NCBI GenBank assembly: GCA_963846475.1 | Contig: CAWJVZ010000004.1 | Location: 3,720,001 to 3,784,000 of the forward strand | DNA: 64,000 bases | Source: DASWJZ01 sp963846475 | Lineage (GTDB): Bacteria; Pseudomonadota; Alphaproteobacteria; Rhizobiales; Afifellaceae | Reading direction: 5' to 3' | Part shown: one piece after another, positions 28,484 to 39,821 of the stretch | Position numbering within the stretch: the stretch's first letter is position 1 | Layout of the letters: each line of letters opens with the position of its first letter | Program-made: the position numbers and the translations under genes | The notes under the pieces: generated by a model | What the model was told of the DNA's origin: nothing | Seen by the model: the letters and a program-made list of their open reading frames with translations, nothing else | The model's database searches: none

Positions 28484-29242
28484 TCATTCCGCCGCAAGCG
28501 GCAGGTTGCGCGTCGCGCGCTGACGTGCCGCTTCGCCGAACGCCCGAAACAGCGCGCCGGAGGGCGCGTCGGTGGCGGCCCAATATTCCGGATGCCACTG
28601 CACGCCGAAGGCGAAATTCCTGGCGCCGTCGACCCGCGCCGCTTCGATCGTGCCGTCCGGCGCCCGCGCTTCCACCACCAGCCCGGGCGCGAGCCGGTCG
28701 ATCACCTGCCGGTGCACCGAATTGACGCGGACGCAGCGGGCGCGGAGCAGCGCCCCAAGGCGGCTGTCGGGCTCGAACTGCACGTCATGCTTGAGACCGA
28801 AGCGCTCGTCCTGCGGCAGATCGAGCGGGGCGCGATGGTCGAGGCTTCCCGGCCGCTCCTGCGCCTCGGTGATCAGCGTGCCGCCGAGCGCGACGTTCAG
28901 CTCCTGAAAGCCGCGGCAGATGGCGAAGAGGGGGATGCCCATGTCGAGCGCCAGCGGGATGAGGCGGAAAACCGTCGCGTCGCGATCCGGATCGTACGGT
29001 TCGTGCCGTGGCGACGGCTCCGCCCCGTAGCGGCCGGGGTGGACGTTGGAGCGCGATCCGGTGAGGAGCACGCCGTCGACGCGCGGCAGCAGCGCATCGA
29101 GGTCGATCGCCTCGCCGAGGCTCGGCAGCAGCAGCGGCACGGCGCCGATGCCGGCCACGGCCTTCAGGTAAGTGTCGGCGGCGGCGTGCCAGACATAGCC
29201 GTCCGGACGGACTTCCGTGGTGACAAGGATCAAAGGCGTCAT
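28484..29242 (-). CDS. Gamma-glutamyl-gamma-aminobutyrate hydrolase-family peptidase (class I glutamine amidotransferase fold)
   Basis: The 252-residue protein has the class I GATase fold of PuuD. The nucleophile elbow is PLFAICRGFQE with the cysteine, and the catalytic histidine lies in FAFGVQWHPEY. Family members cleave gamma-glutamyl amides such as gamma-glutamyl-GABA in putrescine breakdown. No other puu genes are nearby, so the true substrate is open. It is on the minus strand immediately before the methyltransferase and is probably co-transcribed. Confidence 0.88.
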   Translation of the reverse strand: MTPLILVTTEVRPDGYVWHAAADTYLKAVAGIGAVPLLLPSLGEAIDLDALLPRVDGVLLTGSRSNVHPGRYGAEPSPRHEPYDPDRDATVFRLIPLALDMGIPLFAICRGFQELNVALGGTLITEAQERPGSLDHRAPLDLPQDERFGLKHDVQFEPDSRLGALLRARCVRVNSVHRQVIDRLAPGLVVEARAPDGTIEAARVDGARNFAFGVQWHPEYWAATDAPSGALFRAFGEAARQRATRNLPLAAE

Positions 29243-29377
29243 GATCGGTCTCGCGGAGCGGCGCTGCCAAACGAAGGCGCGCCGGCAGCCGTTTTAATCC
29301 GGCGGCGCGGCGGAAAACAGCCCCGGAACAAGGCACGCCTCGCGGCATTCCTTTGCCAGGCAATCAAGGAGACTGCG

Positions 29378-29566
29378 ATGCCGGCAAAATCCAAGGCGCA
29401 GCAGAAGGCTGCCGGAGCGGCGCTTTCCGCCAAGCGCGGCGAGACGCCGAAGAGCAAGCTGAAAGGCCCGTCGAAGCAGATGGCGGAGTCTATGAGCGAG
29501 AAGCAACTAGAGGATCTGGCCAAGACCAAGCGCAAGGGAAAGCCGGAGCACGCCTCGAAGAAGTGA
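29378..29566 (+). CDS. DUF3008 family small lysine-rich protein
   Basis: This 62-residue protein starts at the ATG at 29378 behind AAGGAG. Its sequence (MPAKSKAQQKAAGAALSAKR, then MSEKQLEDLAKTKRKGKPEH) is characteristic of DUF3008. These are very basic small proteins of unknown role, often noted as stress-related. It is isolated between divergent and parallel neighbours. Confidence 0.85.
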   Translation: MPAKSKAQQKAAGAALSAKRGETPKSKLKGPSKQMAESMSEKQLEDLAKTKRKGKPEHASKK

Positions 29567-29646
29567 CGGCGTCAGGCCTGCGCGGGGGGCGGCGCTCGGC
29601 GCAGGGCGCCTTGCGCGAAGGCCTCGGCCGGTGGAAAACTCTGGCC

Positions 29647-30177
29647 ATGTCGCAGCTTCCCACTGGTGCTTGCGCGCGGCGCGTGACGTCGCTCCTCGTC
29701 GTGCTGGTTTCGCTGTTCATCACCGCCTGTAAGGAGAGCGGCGATTATCTGGCGGTCGCCGGCGGCGGCTTCGTCTTCAACTACCGCATCGCCGAGGCGA
29801 CCTACGGGATTGCGCTGAAACCGATGCGCGACCTGCCCGCCGACGCGGTCGTCGAGGCGACGCTGGAAAATCCGGCCGGCGGTGAGCCGATCGTCATGCT
29901 CAAAAAGGGGCCGTTCAACCCGACGCGGATTTCGTTCGAAACGCCGCCGGTGCGGGGCGTCGTCAAGAGCAAGCCGTATAAAGTCGTGGTCGTCCTTCGC
30001 GATGCTTCGGGGGCCGCGCTGCAGACCATCGAGAAGACGTTTACCTCCGAACTGGACCAGACCGTGCTGCCGGAACGGCCGCTCGCCATCGGTCCGGGCT
30101 ACCAGAAGAACATCGATGAGAGCACGACGGCCTACCCGCCGTCGATCAACGTCGACCCCTATGGCGCTCCGCAGTAA
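29647..30177 (+). CDS. Hypothetical lipoprotein
   Basis: The 176-residue product starts at the ATG at 29647 with a signal segment RRVTSLLVVLVSLFITAC whose last residues form a lipobox, so the cysteine would be acylated. The mature part is predicted all-beta (FVFNYRIAEATYGIALKPM, YKVVVVLRDASGAALQTIEKTF) and ends with a Pro-rich tail. It resembles small conserved rhizobial lipoproteins, but I do not recognise a family. It sits 80 bases after the DUF3008 gene. Confidence 0.65.
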   Translation: MSQLPTGACARRVTSLLVVLVSLFITACKESGDYLAVAGGGFVFNYRIAEATYGIALKPMRDLPADAVVEATLENPAGGEPIVMLKKGPFNPTRISFETPPVRGVVKSKPYKVVVVLRDASGAALQTIEKTFTSELDQTVLPERPLAIGPGYQKNIDESTTAYPPSINVDPYGAPQ

Positions 30178-30288
30178 ATTCTTCCGCGGGCGCGGCAAAT
30201 CGGGATAGAATTTTCTCGTTCCGAACGCCAGATTCTTAGTCGTTCCGCGCGACGATCGGCCGGATGCCAGGCGCGGCGAGGAAATGGG

Positions 30289-33200
30289 ATGAACCGCAGC
30301 GGAGTGACGCTCGACGATAAATTCGACCTGGCGAAGGACCGCGTCTATCTCTCCGGCACGCAGGCGATCGTGCGCCTCGCATTGATGCAGAAGGAGCGCG
30401 ACCGCCGCGCCGGGCTGAACACCGCCGGCTTCATCAGCGGCTATCGCGGCTCGCCGCTCGGCGGCCTCGACCAGCAATTCTGGCGCGCCAAGAAATGGCT
30501 GCAGCCCAACGACATCGTCTTCCAGCCCGGCCTCAACGAGGATCTCGCGGCGACGGCGGTGTGGGGCTCGCAGCAGGCGGAGATGCGCGGCGAGGGCCGT
30601 TTCGACGGCGTGTTCGGCCTCTGGTACGGCAAGGGGCCGGGGGTCGACCGCACCGGCGACGCCTTCCGCCACGCCAATTTCGACGGCTCCTCCCGCCACG
30701 GCGGTGTCATTGCGCTGATGGGCGACGACCACACCTGCGAAAGCTCGACGACCGCGCACCAGTCGGAATTCGCCTTTCTCGACGCGATGATGCCGATCCT
30801 CAACCCGGCCGGCGTGCAGGAAATCCTGGATTACGGCCTGGTCGGCTGGGCTTTGTCGCGCTTCGCCGGACTGTGGGTCGGCGTCAAATGCATCAAGGAT
30901 TCCATCGAATTCGACGGCCGTCGTCGACGGCTCGACGAACCGCGTGAAAATCGTCCTGCCGGATTTCACCATGCCGCCGGGCGGGCTCAACTGCCGCCCG
31001 GGCCGGCACGCGCTGGAGAAGGAGGAGCTGCTCCACCGCTGGAAGCGCCCGGCGGCGCTCGCCTTCATCCGCGAGAACCGGCTGGACAGGATCGTGATGG
31101 GCGGCGGGCGGCGGGCGCGGCTCGGCGTGGTTTCGCTGGGAAAGAGCTGGCTCGACACGTTGCAGGCGCTCGACATGCTCGGCATCGACGAGAAACGCGC
31201 CGCCGACCTCGGGCTCCGGCTCTACAAGGTGGCGGCGCCGTGGCCGCTCGAGCCGGAGGGCATCGACCGCTTTGCCGAGGGGCTCGAGACCATACTCGTC
31301 ATCGAGGAGAAGCGCTCGCTGGTCGAGACCCAGCTGAAGGAGCAGCTCTACGGCCGCGCGGGCGCGCCTGTCGTGGTCGGCAAGAAGGACGAGCAAAACC
31401 AGGTGCTGCTGCAGGCCTGGGGAGCGCTCGACGCGCATCAGGTGGCGCTGATCCTCGCCCGCCGCATCCTCGCCTATACGGAGGATTCGGAGATTGCGGC
31501 ACGGTTGAAGCATCTGGAACACGCCGAAGCGGTGATGAAGAGCACGGGCGACGTGGCGGTCCGGGTGCCGCATTTCTGCTCGGGATGCCCGCACAATTCC
31601 TCCACCCATGTGCCGGAGGGGAGCCGCGCCTATGCCGGCATAGGCTGCCACTACATGGTGCTGTGGATGGACCGCGGCACCGAAGGCTTTACGCAGATGG
31701 GCGGCGAGGGGGCGAACTGGATCGGCGAGGCGCCGTTCTCCACCCGCGGCCACGTCTTCCAGAACCTCGGCGACGGCACCTACAACCATTCCGGTACGCT
31801 CGCCATCCGGGCCGCCGCTGCGGCGGGCGTCAACATCACCTACAAGATCCTCTACAACGACGCCGTCGCCATGACCGGCGGCCAGCCGACCGAGGGCAAT
31901 CTCACGGTCGACGCCGTCGCCCGCCAGGTCGCCGCCGAGGGTGCCAGGCGGATCGCGCTGGTCACCGACGACCCGCACAAATATCCGGGCGGCACGGTCT
32001 GGCCGGCCGGCATGACCATCCATCACCGCTCCGCGCTCGACGAAGTGCAGGAGGAGATGCGCGGCATCGAAGGCCTCTCGGTCCTCATCTACGACCAGAC
32101 CTGCGCGGCGGAGAAACGGCGCCGCCGCAAGCGCGGCCTCTATCCCGATCCCGACAAGCGCGTCGTCATCAATTCATTGGTCTGCGAAGGCTGCGGCGAT
32201 TGCGGGATCAAGTCGAACTGCGTCTCGGTGCAGCCGCTTGAAACCGAGTTCGGACGCAAGCGACGGATCGACCAGGCAAGCTGCAACAAGGATTTCTCCT
32301 GCCTGGAAGGATTCTGCCCGTCCTTCGTGACGGTGCATGGCGCGCGGCTGAAGGAGGGCACCGCGACCGGCGGCCCCGCTCTGCCGCCGCTGCCCGAGCC
32401 GATCCTGCCGCCGCTGGAACGGACGACTGGCGTGCTGATCACCGGCGTCGGCGGCACGGGCGTCGTCACCGTCGGCGCCGTGCTCGGCATGGCGGCGCAT
32501 CTCGACGGCCACGGCGTCGGGCTCATCGACATGGCCGGCCTCGCCCAGAAAGGCGGCGCGGTGACCACGCACATGAAGATCTCACCGCTGCCCGAAGACA
32601 TCCATTCCATCCGCATCGCTTCCGAGGAAGCCGACATCGTGCTCGCCTGCGACATCGTCGTGGCGGGGTCCAAGAAGGCGCTGACCTCCATCAAGCCCGG
32701 CGAATCCCGCGTCTTCGTGAATCTCCAGGAAACCTATCCCGGCGATTTCACCCGCGACGCGGATTTCTCGCTGCCGACGCGGCGGCTCCGGCGGGCCATC
32801 GAAGAGCGGGTCGGGGCCGGGCGCGCGCATTTCGTCGAGGCCCAGCGCCTGGCGGGCGCGCTGCTCGGCGACGCCATCGCGACCAACATGTTCATGGTCG
32901 GTTTTGCCTGGCAGCATGGCGGCCTGCCGCTGTCCCGCGCCGCCATCCTGGAGGCGATCCGCCTCAACGGCGTGGAGGCGGAGATGAACGCCGCTGCCTT
33001 CGAATGGGGACGCCGCGCCGCCTACGACGCTGCCGCGGTCGAGCTGGCCGCAGCGGTCGCTCCGGAGTCCGTTCAGGCACCGACGCTCGACGAGATCGTG
33101 GCCCGGCGGGTTGACTTCCTGACATCTTACCAGAACGCCGCCTACGCACAGCGCTACGGGTCGCGCATCGACAGGATCGCCGCGGCCGAAGGGGAGGTGG

Positions 33201-33748
33201 CGCCGGGCGAGACGGCACTGGCGACCGCGACGGCGCACGCGCTGTTCAAGCTGATGGCCATCAAGGACGAATACGAGGTGGCCCGCCTCTATACCGACGG
33301 CTCCTTCCAGCGACAGCTGGCGCAGGAGTTTTCCGGCTGGGACAAGCTCGAGTTCCACCTCGCGCCGCCGCTCCTCGCCCGCCGCAATGCCCGCACCGGT
33401 CATCTGAAGAAGCAGCGCTTTGGGCCGTGGATGATGGGGGCGTTCCGGATGCTCGCGCAGCTCCGCTTCCTGCGCGGCACCTGGGCCGACATCTTCGGCC
33501 GCACGGCAGAGCGCCGCTGGGAGCGGCAGCTGCTCGCCGAATACGAGGCCGTGCTCGACACCATCGAAGCCGGGCTGTCCGCGGGCAATCACGCGGCGGC
33601 CGTGGCGCTCGCCGCCTATCCGCAAAAAATCCGCGGTTTTGGGCATGTGAAGCACGCGCAGGCGAAGCCCGCGCTGGCGGAGCGCGACCGGCTCCTGCGG
33701 ACCTTCACGGAGGCGGAGCCGGCGCCGCTCGCTGAAGCGGCTGAATAG
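30289..33748 (+). CDS. Indolepyruvate ferredoxin oxidoreductase family protein, fused alpha-gamma (one apparent +1 frameshift)
   Basis: This large fused 2-oxoacid oxidoreductase decarboxylates aryl or branched 2-oxoacids to acyl-CoA with TPP and iron-sulfur centres. The N-terminal part from 30289 has FISGYRGSPLGGLDQQ. After one extra T near 30910 the frame continues as IVLPDFTMPPGGLNCRPG. The TPP domain shows GCHYMVLWMDRGTEGFTQMGGEGANW. A cysteine-rich segment (CEGCGDCGIKSNC, CNKDFSCLEGFCPSF) can hold a 4Fe-4S cluster. The gamma domain has GVLITGVGGTGVVTVGAVLGMAA. The corrected length of about 1,152 residues is normal for this type. Confidence 0.9.
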
Positions 33749-33757
33749 CGTGTTTGC

Positions 33758-34219
33758 TCAGCGACGGTGCGGACGCGAAATGATCTCCTGCCAATCATAC
33801 GGGCAGGTCTCGGGCAAGCGGTGGACCTCCAGGTCGGTTTCGGTTGACGCGCGAATCTTCCCCCGCCGGTAGGCTCGGCCAGTGGCTTCTTCGGTGCGGG
33901 CCTTGAGGCTCGGATTCTCCGTGAGCTGCTGATCTATTCGAACGCGCTGTTCGGCGATCGTATTCTCCCAGGATCGGGTGCGTTTTTCCGGTTGATGGTC
34001 CCACTTCAGCATGTGCACGAGGAGCACGTGGAGGGCGCTCTCCAGCTTGTCGTATTCATTCCTCCCCACGTCGAGGATCTCCTCGGCAATGTTCTCCGTA
34101 TCGATCTCGTCCAGCCGTCCCTCCCTGAGCAGGCGCGCTTGCTCCTGCGACCATGCATAGACGTCGCGGTCATAGAGCGGCTTGAACGCCGGCCGCTTGG
34201 AGGAAGGTGCATTGCTCAT
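33758..34219 (-). CDS. DUF29 family protein
   Basis: The 153-residue protein shows the DUF29 pattern: YDRDVYAWSQEQARLLREGRLDEIDTENIAEEILDVGRNEYDKLESALHVLLVHMLKWDHQPEKRTRSW. The family is widespread in cyanobacteria and proteobacteria and often near mobile elements. Function is unknown. The start is the ATG at 34219 (MSNAPSS); an upstream in-frame start would add a short Cys-containing leader and is less likely. It converges on the oxidoreductase gene. Confidence 0.85.
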   Translation of the reverse strand: MSNAPSSKRPAFKPLYDRDVYAWSQEQARLLREGRLDEIDTENIAEEILDVGRNEYDKLESALHVLLVHMLKWDHQPEKRTRSWENTIAEQRVRIDQQLTENPSLKARTEEATGRAYRRGKIRASTETDLEVHRLPETCPYDWQEIISRPHRR

Positions 34220-34295
34220 TGCGCAACCATAGCAGAAGAGGCGGTTGCCGGACAAAGGCAGCCGGACAAGGCGCCCGCCGACTCCTGTAATTCTG

Positions 34296-34313
34296 TTATA
34301 ACGAGCGTTATAA
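34296..34313. promoter_or_regulatory. Perfect palindrome, probable operator of the AbrB-Doc pair
   Basis: TTATAACG (34296-34303) and CGTTATAA (34306-34313) are perfect inverted repeats around a two-base centre, 19 bases before the antitoxin ATG. AbrB/MazE-type antitoxins usually repress their own operon through such sites. Confidence 0.65.
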
Positions 34314-34332
34314 GCGATTCCGGAGAACGACC

Positions 34333-34557
34333 ATGCACCACGTCAAAGTCACTCAGATCGGCAATTCGCTCGGCGTCGTCCTGCCGAAAGAGATCGTAGA
34401 TCGGCTCGGCATCGCGCGCGGCCAGCAGCTCAGCCTCTCCGAGACGGCGAACGGGATCGAGCTTTCGCCCTTCGACCCGGAATTCGAGGAGCAGATGCGG
34501 CTCGCCGAAGAGATCATGGACCGCTATCGCGACACGCTCCGCGAACTCGCCAAATGA
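34333..34557 (+). CDS. AbrB/MazE-family antitoxin
   Basis: This 74-residue protein has an N-terminal swapped-hairpin DNA-binding domain (HVKVTQIGNSLGVVLPKEIVDRLGIARGQQLSLSETANGIELSPF) and a C-terminal helical toxin-binding tail. It overlaps the following doc-like gene by four bases (ATGA), so the two are translationally coupled. It probably neutralises that toxin and represses the operon at the palindrome upstream. Confidence 0.9.
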   Translation: MHHVKVTQIGNSLGVVLPKEIVDRLGIARGQQLSLSETANGIELSPFDPEFEEQMRLAEEIMDRYRDTLRELAK

Positions 34558-34970
34558 CATGGCGCTGGCTGAGCCGCCGCATTGTCGCGGCGATCCATCT
34601 CAGACAGATCCAGCGGCACGGGGGTGCGCATGGGAGCCGCGACGAAGGCATGCTGGATTCCGCTTTGGCACGCCCGCAGAACCTTGCCGCTTATGGCGAG
34701 CCAACCGTCTTTGAGCTTGCCGCAAGCTATGCGTTCGGGATTGCGCGCAACCATCCCTTCGTCGACGGCAACAAGCGCACGGCATTCGTCGCTTCGGTGC
34801 TTTTCCTGCGGCTGAACGGCCAAAACTTCGAAGCGGAGCAGGCCGAGGCCGCGCTCGTCTTCATCCGCCTTGCCGCCGGCGAGCTCGGCGAGGCCGGGCT
34901 GGCCGAGTGGTTCCGCCGGAACGCCGCGCCGCCGGACGCGGCCTATCTCGTCCCCGAGCAGGATCGGTAG
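34554..34970 (+). CDS. doc: Doc-type (Fic-fold) death-on-curing toxin
   Basis: The 138-residue protein carries the Doc/Fic motif HPFVDGNKR at residues 67-75. In Doc the lysine replaces the Fic glycine, which switches the activity from AMPylation to phosphorylation of EF-Tu. The N-terminus (IVAAIHLRQIQRHGGAHGSRDEGMLDSAL) and the C-terminal LAAGELGEAGLAEWFRRN are also typical. Its antitoxin gene overlaps by four bases. Confidence 0.9.
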   Translation: MTWRWLSRRIVAAIHLRQIQRHGGAHGSRDEGMLDSALARPQNLAAYGEPTVFELAASYAFGIARNHPFVDGNKRTAFVASVLFLRLNGQNFEAEQAEAALVFIRLAAGELGEAGLAEWFRRNAAPPDAAYLVPEQDR

Positions 34971-35082
34971 CCGCGCCCGGCCGCGGCGCTTTGCTGCGAT
35001 TGCGCTCCGTTGCGGCGGGCGCGGAAATTCGGCAAGTGTTGATTCGTTGGGCCCATCGGCCTCTCAGCTGGAGTTTCTTGCG

Positions 35083-35406
35083 ATGAAACGTTGGATTTTC
35101 GCTGGGCTGATCGCCCTGGCAGTGCTGCTGCCGGGCGTCGCAGCGGCCGCGACCGCCTTCACCGTCAGTCCGACCAATGTGCGCACCGGACCGGGCACGC
35201 GCTTCCCCGTCGTCGCCGTGATCGGCGGCGGCGCGCGCGTCAACATCGTCGGCTGCGTCAAGGGCTATTCGTGGTGCAAGCTGGCCCATCGCGGCCGCGA
35301 CGTCTGGATCTCGTCGTCCCAGCTGCAATTCGTCTATCAGGGCCGGCGCGTCTTCCTCAGCCCCGCCTATTATTCATTTTTCGGCGCGCCGATCATCGTC
35401 TTCTGA
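35083..35406 (+). CDS. Secreted SH3-domain protein (SH3_3)
   Basis: The predicted 107-residue protein has a signal peptide (MKRWIFAGLIALAVLLPGVAAAA) and one bacterial SH3 domain (VSPTNVRTGPGTRFPVVAVIGGGARVNIVGCVKGYSWCKL). Its two cysteines probably form a disulfide. Such domains bind peptidoglycan or partner proteins in the periplasm. The start is the ATG at 35083, which begins the signal peptide. Confidence 0.85.
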   Translation: MKRWIFAGLIALAVLLPGVAAAATAFTVSPTNVRTGPGTRFPVVAVIGGGARVNIVGCVKGYSWCKLAHRGRDVWISSSQLQFVYQGRRVFLSPAYYSFFGAPIIVF

Positions 35407-35493
35407 TCGGCTGAGGAGAGGAATCGGCGGCGGCCTGATCCGCCGTCGTGCTCCGAGGCGCAAGGCGAGGGGCTCAAAAACGGGGAGAGCGGC

Positions 35494-35997
35494 ATGGCTG
35501 ACGTTTTGGCGGGAAGCATCGCCGACCTGAAGGACGGCAGCGTCATCCAGGTCGCCTATGTGGTGCGCGACCTCGAAGCGGCGATGAAGCGCCACTGGGA
35601 GGTCTGCGGCATCGGGCCCTGGCACATCTACGAGTTCAAGGCGCCGAAGGTGCAGAACTACGTCTATCGCGGCAGGCCCGCCACCCACACCTGCCTGATC
35701 GCCGTCACCTTCGGCGACAGGACGCAGACCGAGCTGATGCAGCCGGTCAGCGGCCGCTCCATCTATGACGAGCACCTGGACGCCAAGGGCGAGGGCCTGC
35801 ACCACGTAAAGCTCTACTACCGCGACTGTGCCGCCGCCGTGGCGGAATACGAGCGGCGCGGCTACCCCGTCATCCAGAGCGGCAAGTTCGACGAGGACGA
35901 GCACTACTATTTCGATACGGAGAAGGACTTCGGCTACGTCATCGAGATCGGCAACGCCGGAAAAATCCGCGCGGCGGAGCGCCGCTACCCGGCCTGA
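35494..35997 (+). CDS. VOC-family protein (glyoxalase/methylmalonyl-CoA epimerase-like)
   Basis: The 167-residue protein has the paired beta-alpha-beta-beta-beta modules of the vicinal oxygen chelate fold. VIQVAYVVRDLEAAMKRHWEVCGIGPW begins the first module, and GLHHVKLYYRDCAAAVAEYERRGYPVIQSG the second. Candidate metal ligands include the His and Glu in HTCLIAVTFG...TELMQP and GLHH. It resembles methylmalonyl-CoA epimerases but lacks enough specific evidence. A clear GGGGAG site precedes the ATG. It ends 43 bases before uvrB on the same strand. Confidence 0.82.
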   Translation: MADVLAGSIADLKDGSVIQVAYVVRDLEAAMKRHWEVCGIGPWHIYEFKAPKVQNYVYRGRPATHTCLIAVTFGDRTQTELMQPVSGRSIYDEHLDAKGEGLHHVKLYYRDCAAAVAEYERRGYPVIQSGKFDEDEHYYFDTEKDFGYVIEIGNAGKIRAAERRYPA

Positions 35998-36040
35998 GGG
36001 CGGCCTCGCCAACCAGGCGGACTCAACCCATATTGGCCGC

Positions 36041-38740
<2,700 letters not shown>

Positions 38741-38775
38741 TACCCTGGCTCGCTGAAGCGTGATACACGAAAGTT

Positions 38776-38873
38776 GTCACCTCGGCCGAGCGAAGCGAGA
38801 GCCGAGGACCCAGGAGGTCGTGCCGGCTCCTCTTGCTTCTCGGGTCTTCGCTTCGCTTCGCCCTAGAATGACG
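38776..38873. repeat. Palindromic intergenic repeat element
   Basis: This 98-base element lies 36 bases after uvrB. It begins GTCACCTCGGCCGAGCG, contains CGAAGCGAGAGCCGAGGACC and ends AGAATGAC, with self-complementary CCTCGG/CCGAGG arms. Dispersed elements with this style of sequence are common in alphaproteobacterial intergenic DNA. The rest of 38741-39039 holds no gene I can support. Confidence 0.55.
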
Positions 38874-39039
38874 GCCTTTAGCTTTTGACTCAGGTATCTG
38901 CAAAAACGGCTACCTAGCGCCGGGGCAAGTCAGAGTTTTGGGCAGCCGACGACTGGCTCAACTCTGCAACCGTTCCCGCCACCCGCGACTTACGCGTTAT
39001 TCGGACGAAGCGCGCATTCGTCTGAAACTGGATTGACGT

Positions 39040-39315
39040 ATGGCTATCTACCTGGTCACCGCAGATTTCCGCCCGCCGGGACGCAACTACGAGCGTTTTT
39101 ACGCCCGCCTGCGTGCCTGGGGCGCGATCCGTGCCCTGGAGTCGGTGTGGTTCATCGAAGCCCCCGACCCGGCCGCGTCACTGAAAGACGACCTCGGCAA
39201 ATTCGTCGACGCAAAGGATGGACTTATCGTCGTCGAGATCGCGGCGAAAGCGGACCTGTCCGTGCAGAGCCTGCGGCCCGACGCTGCCGCCTGGCTCAAG
39301 CAGGCGCACCCTTGA
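39040..39315 (+). CDS. SinR/Cas2-fold small protein, not CRISPR-linked
   Basis: This 91-residue protein begins MAIYLVTADFRPPGRNYERFY and continues LRAWGAIRALESVWFIE. This matches stand-alone ferredoxin-like proteins annotated as SinR-like, related to Cas2 and VapD. Family members may act as nucleases or nucleic-acid-binding dimers; the aspartate in strand one (ADF) is in the position of the Cas2 metal ligand. No CRISPR array or other cas gene is seen. It is flanked by repeats on both sides. Confidence 0.65.
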   Translation: MAIYLVTADFRPPGRNYERFYARLRAWGAIRALESVWFIEAPDPAASLKDDLGKFVDAKDGLIVVEIAAKADLSVQSLRPDAAAWLKQAHP

Positions 39316-39342
39316 ATTGCACCCGCTAGCCTGCCGCGCAAC

Positions 39343-39790
39343 GCGCCAAAAGCCTTCTCCCCGTGTGGGAGAAGGTGCCCTTCGGCTTCGCCGAAGGGCG
39401 GATGAGGGGTCGCAAGAGTGTGGCGCGTCAGCGCCACGCAAAAGCGCGACCAGCGCCCGCCCTCGCCCCCTTGCGGGGAGAGGGCTGCCGGTCCGAAGGA
39501 CCGGCTGGGTGAGGGGTAGCGCCGACGCTGCAAGGCAACCACCGCGCCCGGCCTGGCGCCAAAAACCCTCCACCCTTGTGGGGGAGGGTGCCCCTCGCGT
39601 TCACGCGAGGGGCCGGAGAGGGGTGGATCAGTGTGGCGCGCAGCGCCACGCAAAAGGCGCGCCCAGCGCCCCGCCGCCCCACGTGAAGTCGGGCGTTCCC
39701 GACTTCGCCATCAAGAGTGCCGAAGCGGGAAGCATCCCGCTTCGGGCGGGGGAGAGGGCTGCCGGTCCGAAGGACCGGCTGGGTGAGGGA
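39343..39790. repeat. Composite palindromic repeat block, two related units
   Basis: Two GC-rich units share an exact 38-base stretch (39478-39515 and 39752-39789, beginning GAGAGGGCTGCCGGTCCG) and a near-identical GTGTGGCGC...CGCCACGCAAAA segment (from 39418 and 39630). Each contains hairpins such as CTTCGGCTTCGCCGAAG and CCGGTCCGAAGGACCGG. The block fills the gap between the SinR-like gene and the AT-rich HEPN gene and holds no gene. Confidence 0.7.
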
Positions 39791-39821
39791 CAGCGCCGGC
39801 GCCTCTCCGCTCACTCCGACT

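Noticed and set aside
39343..39790. CRISPR array near the Cas2-fold protein
   Set aside because: Only two units of unequal spacing with hairpin structure exist; there are no regular repeats and spacers and no cas genes.
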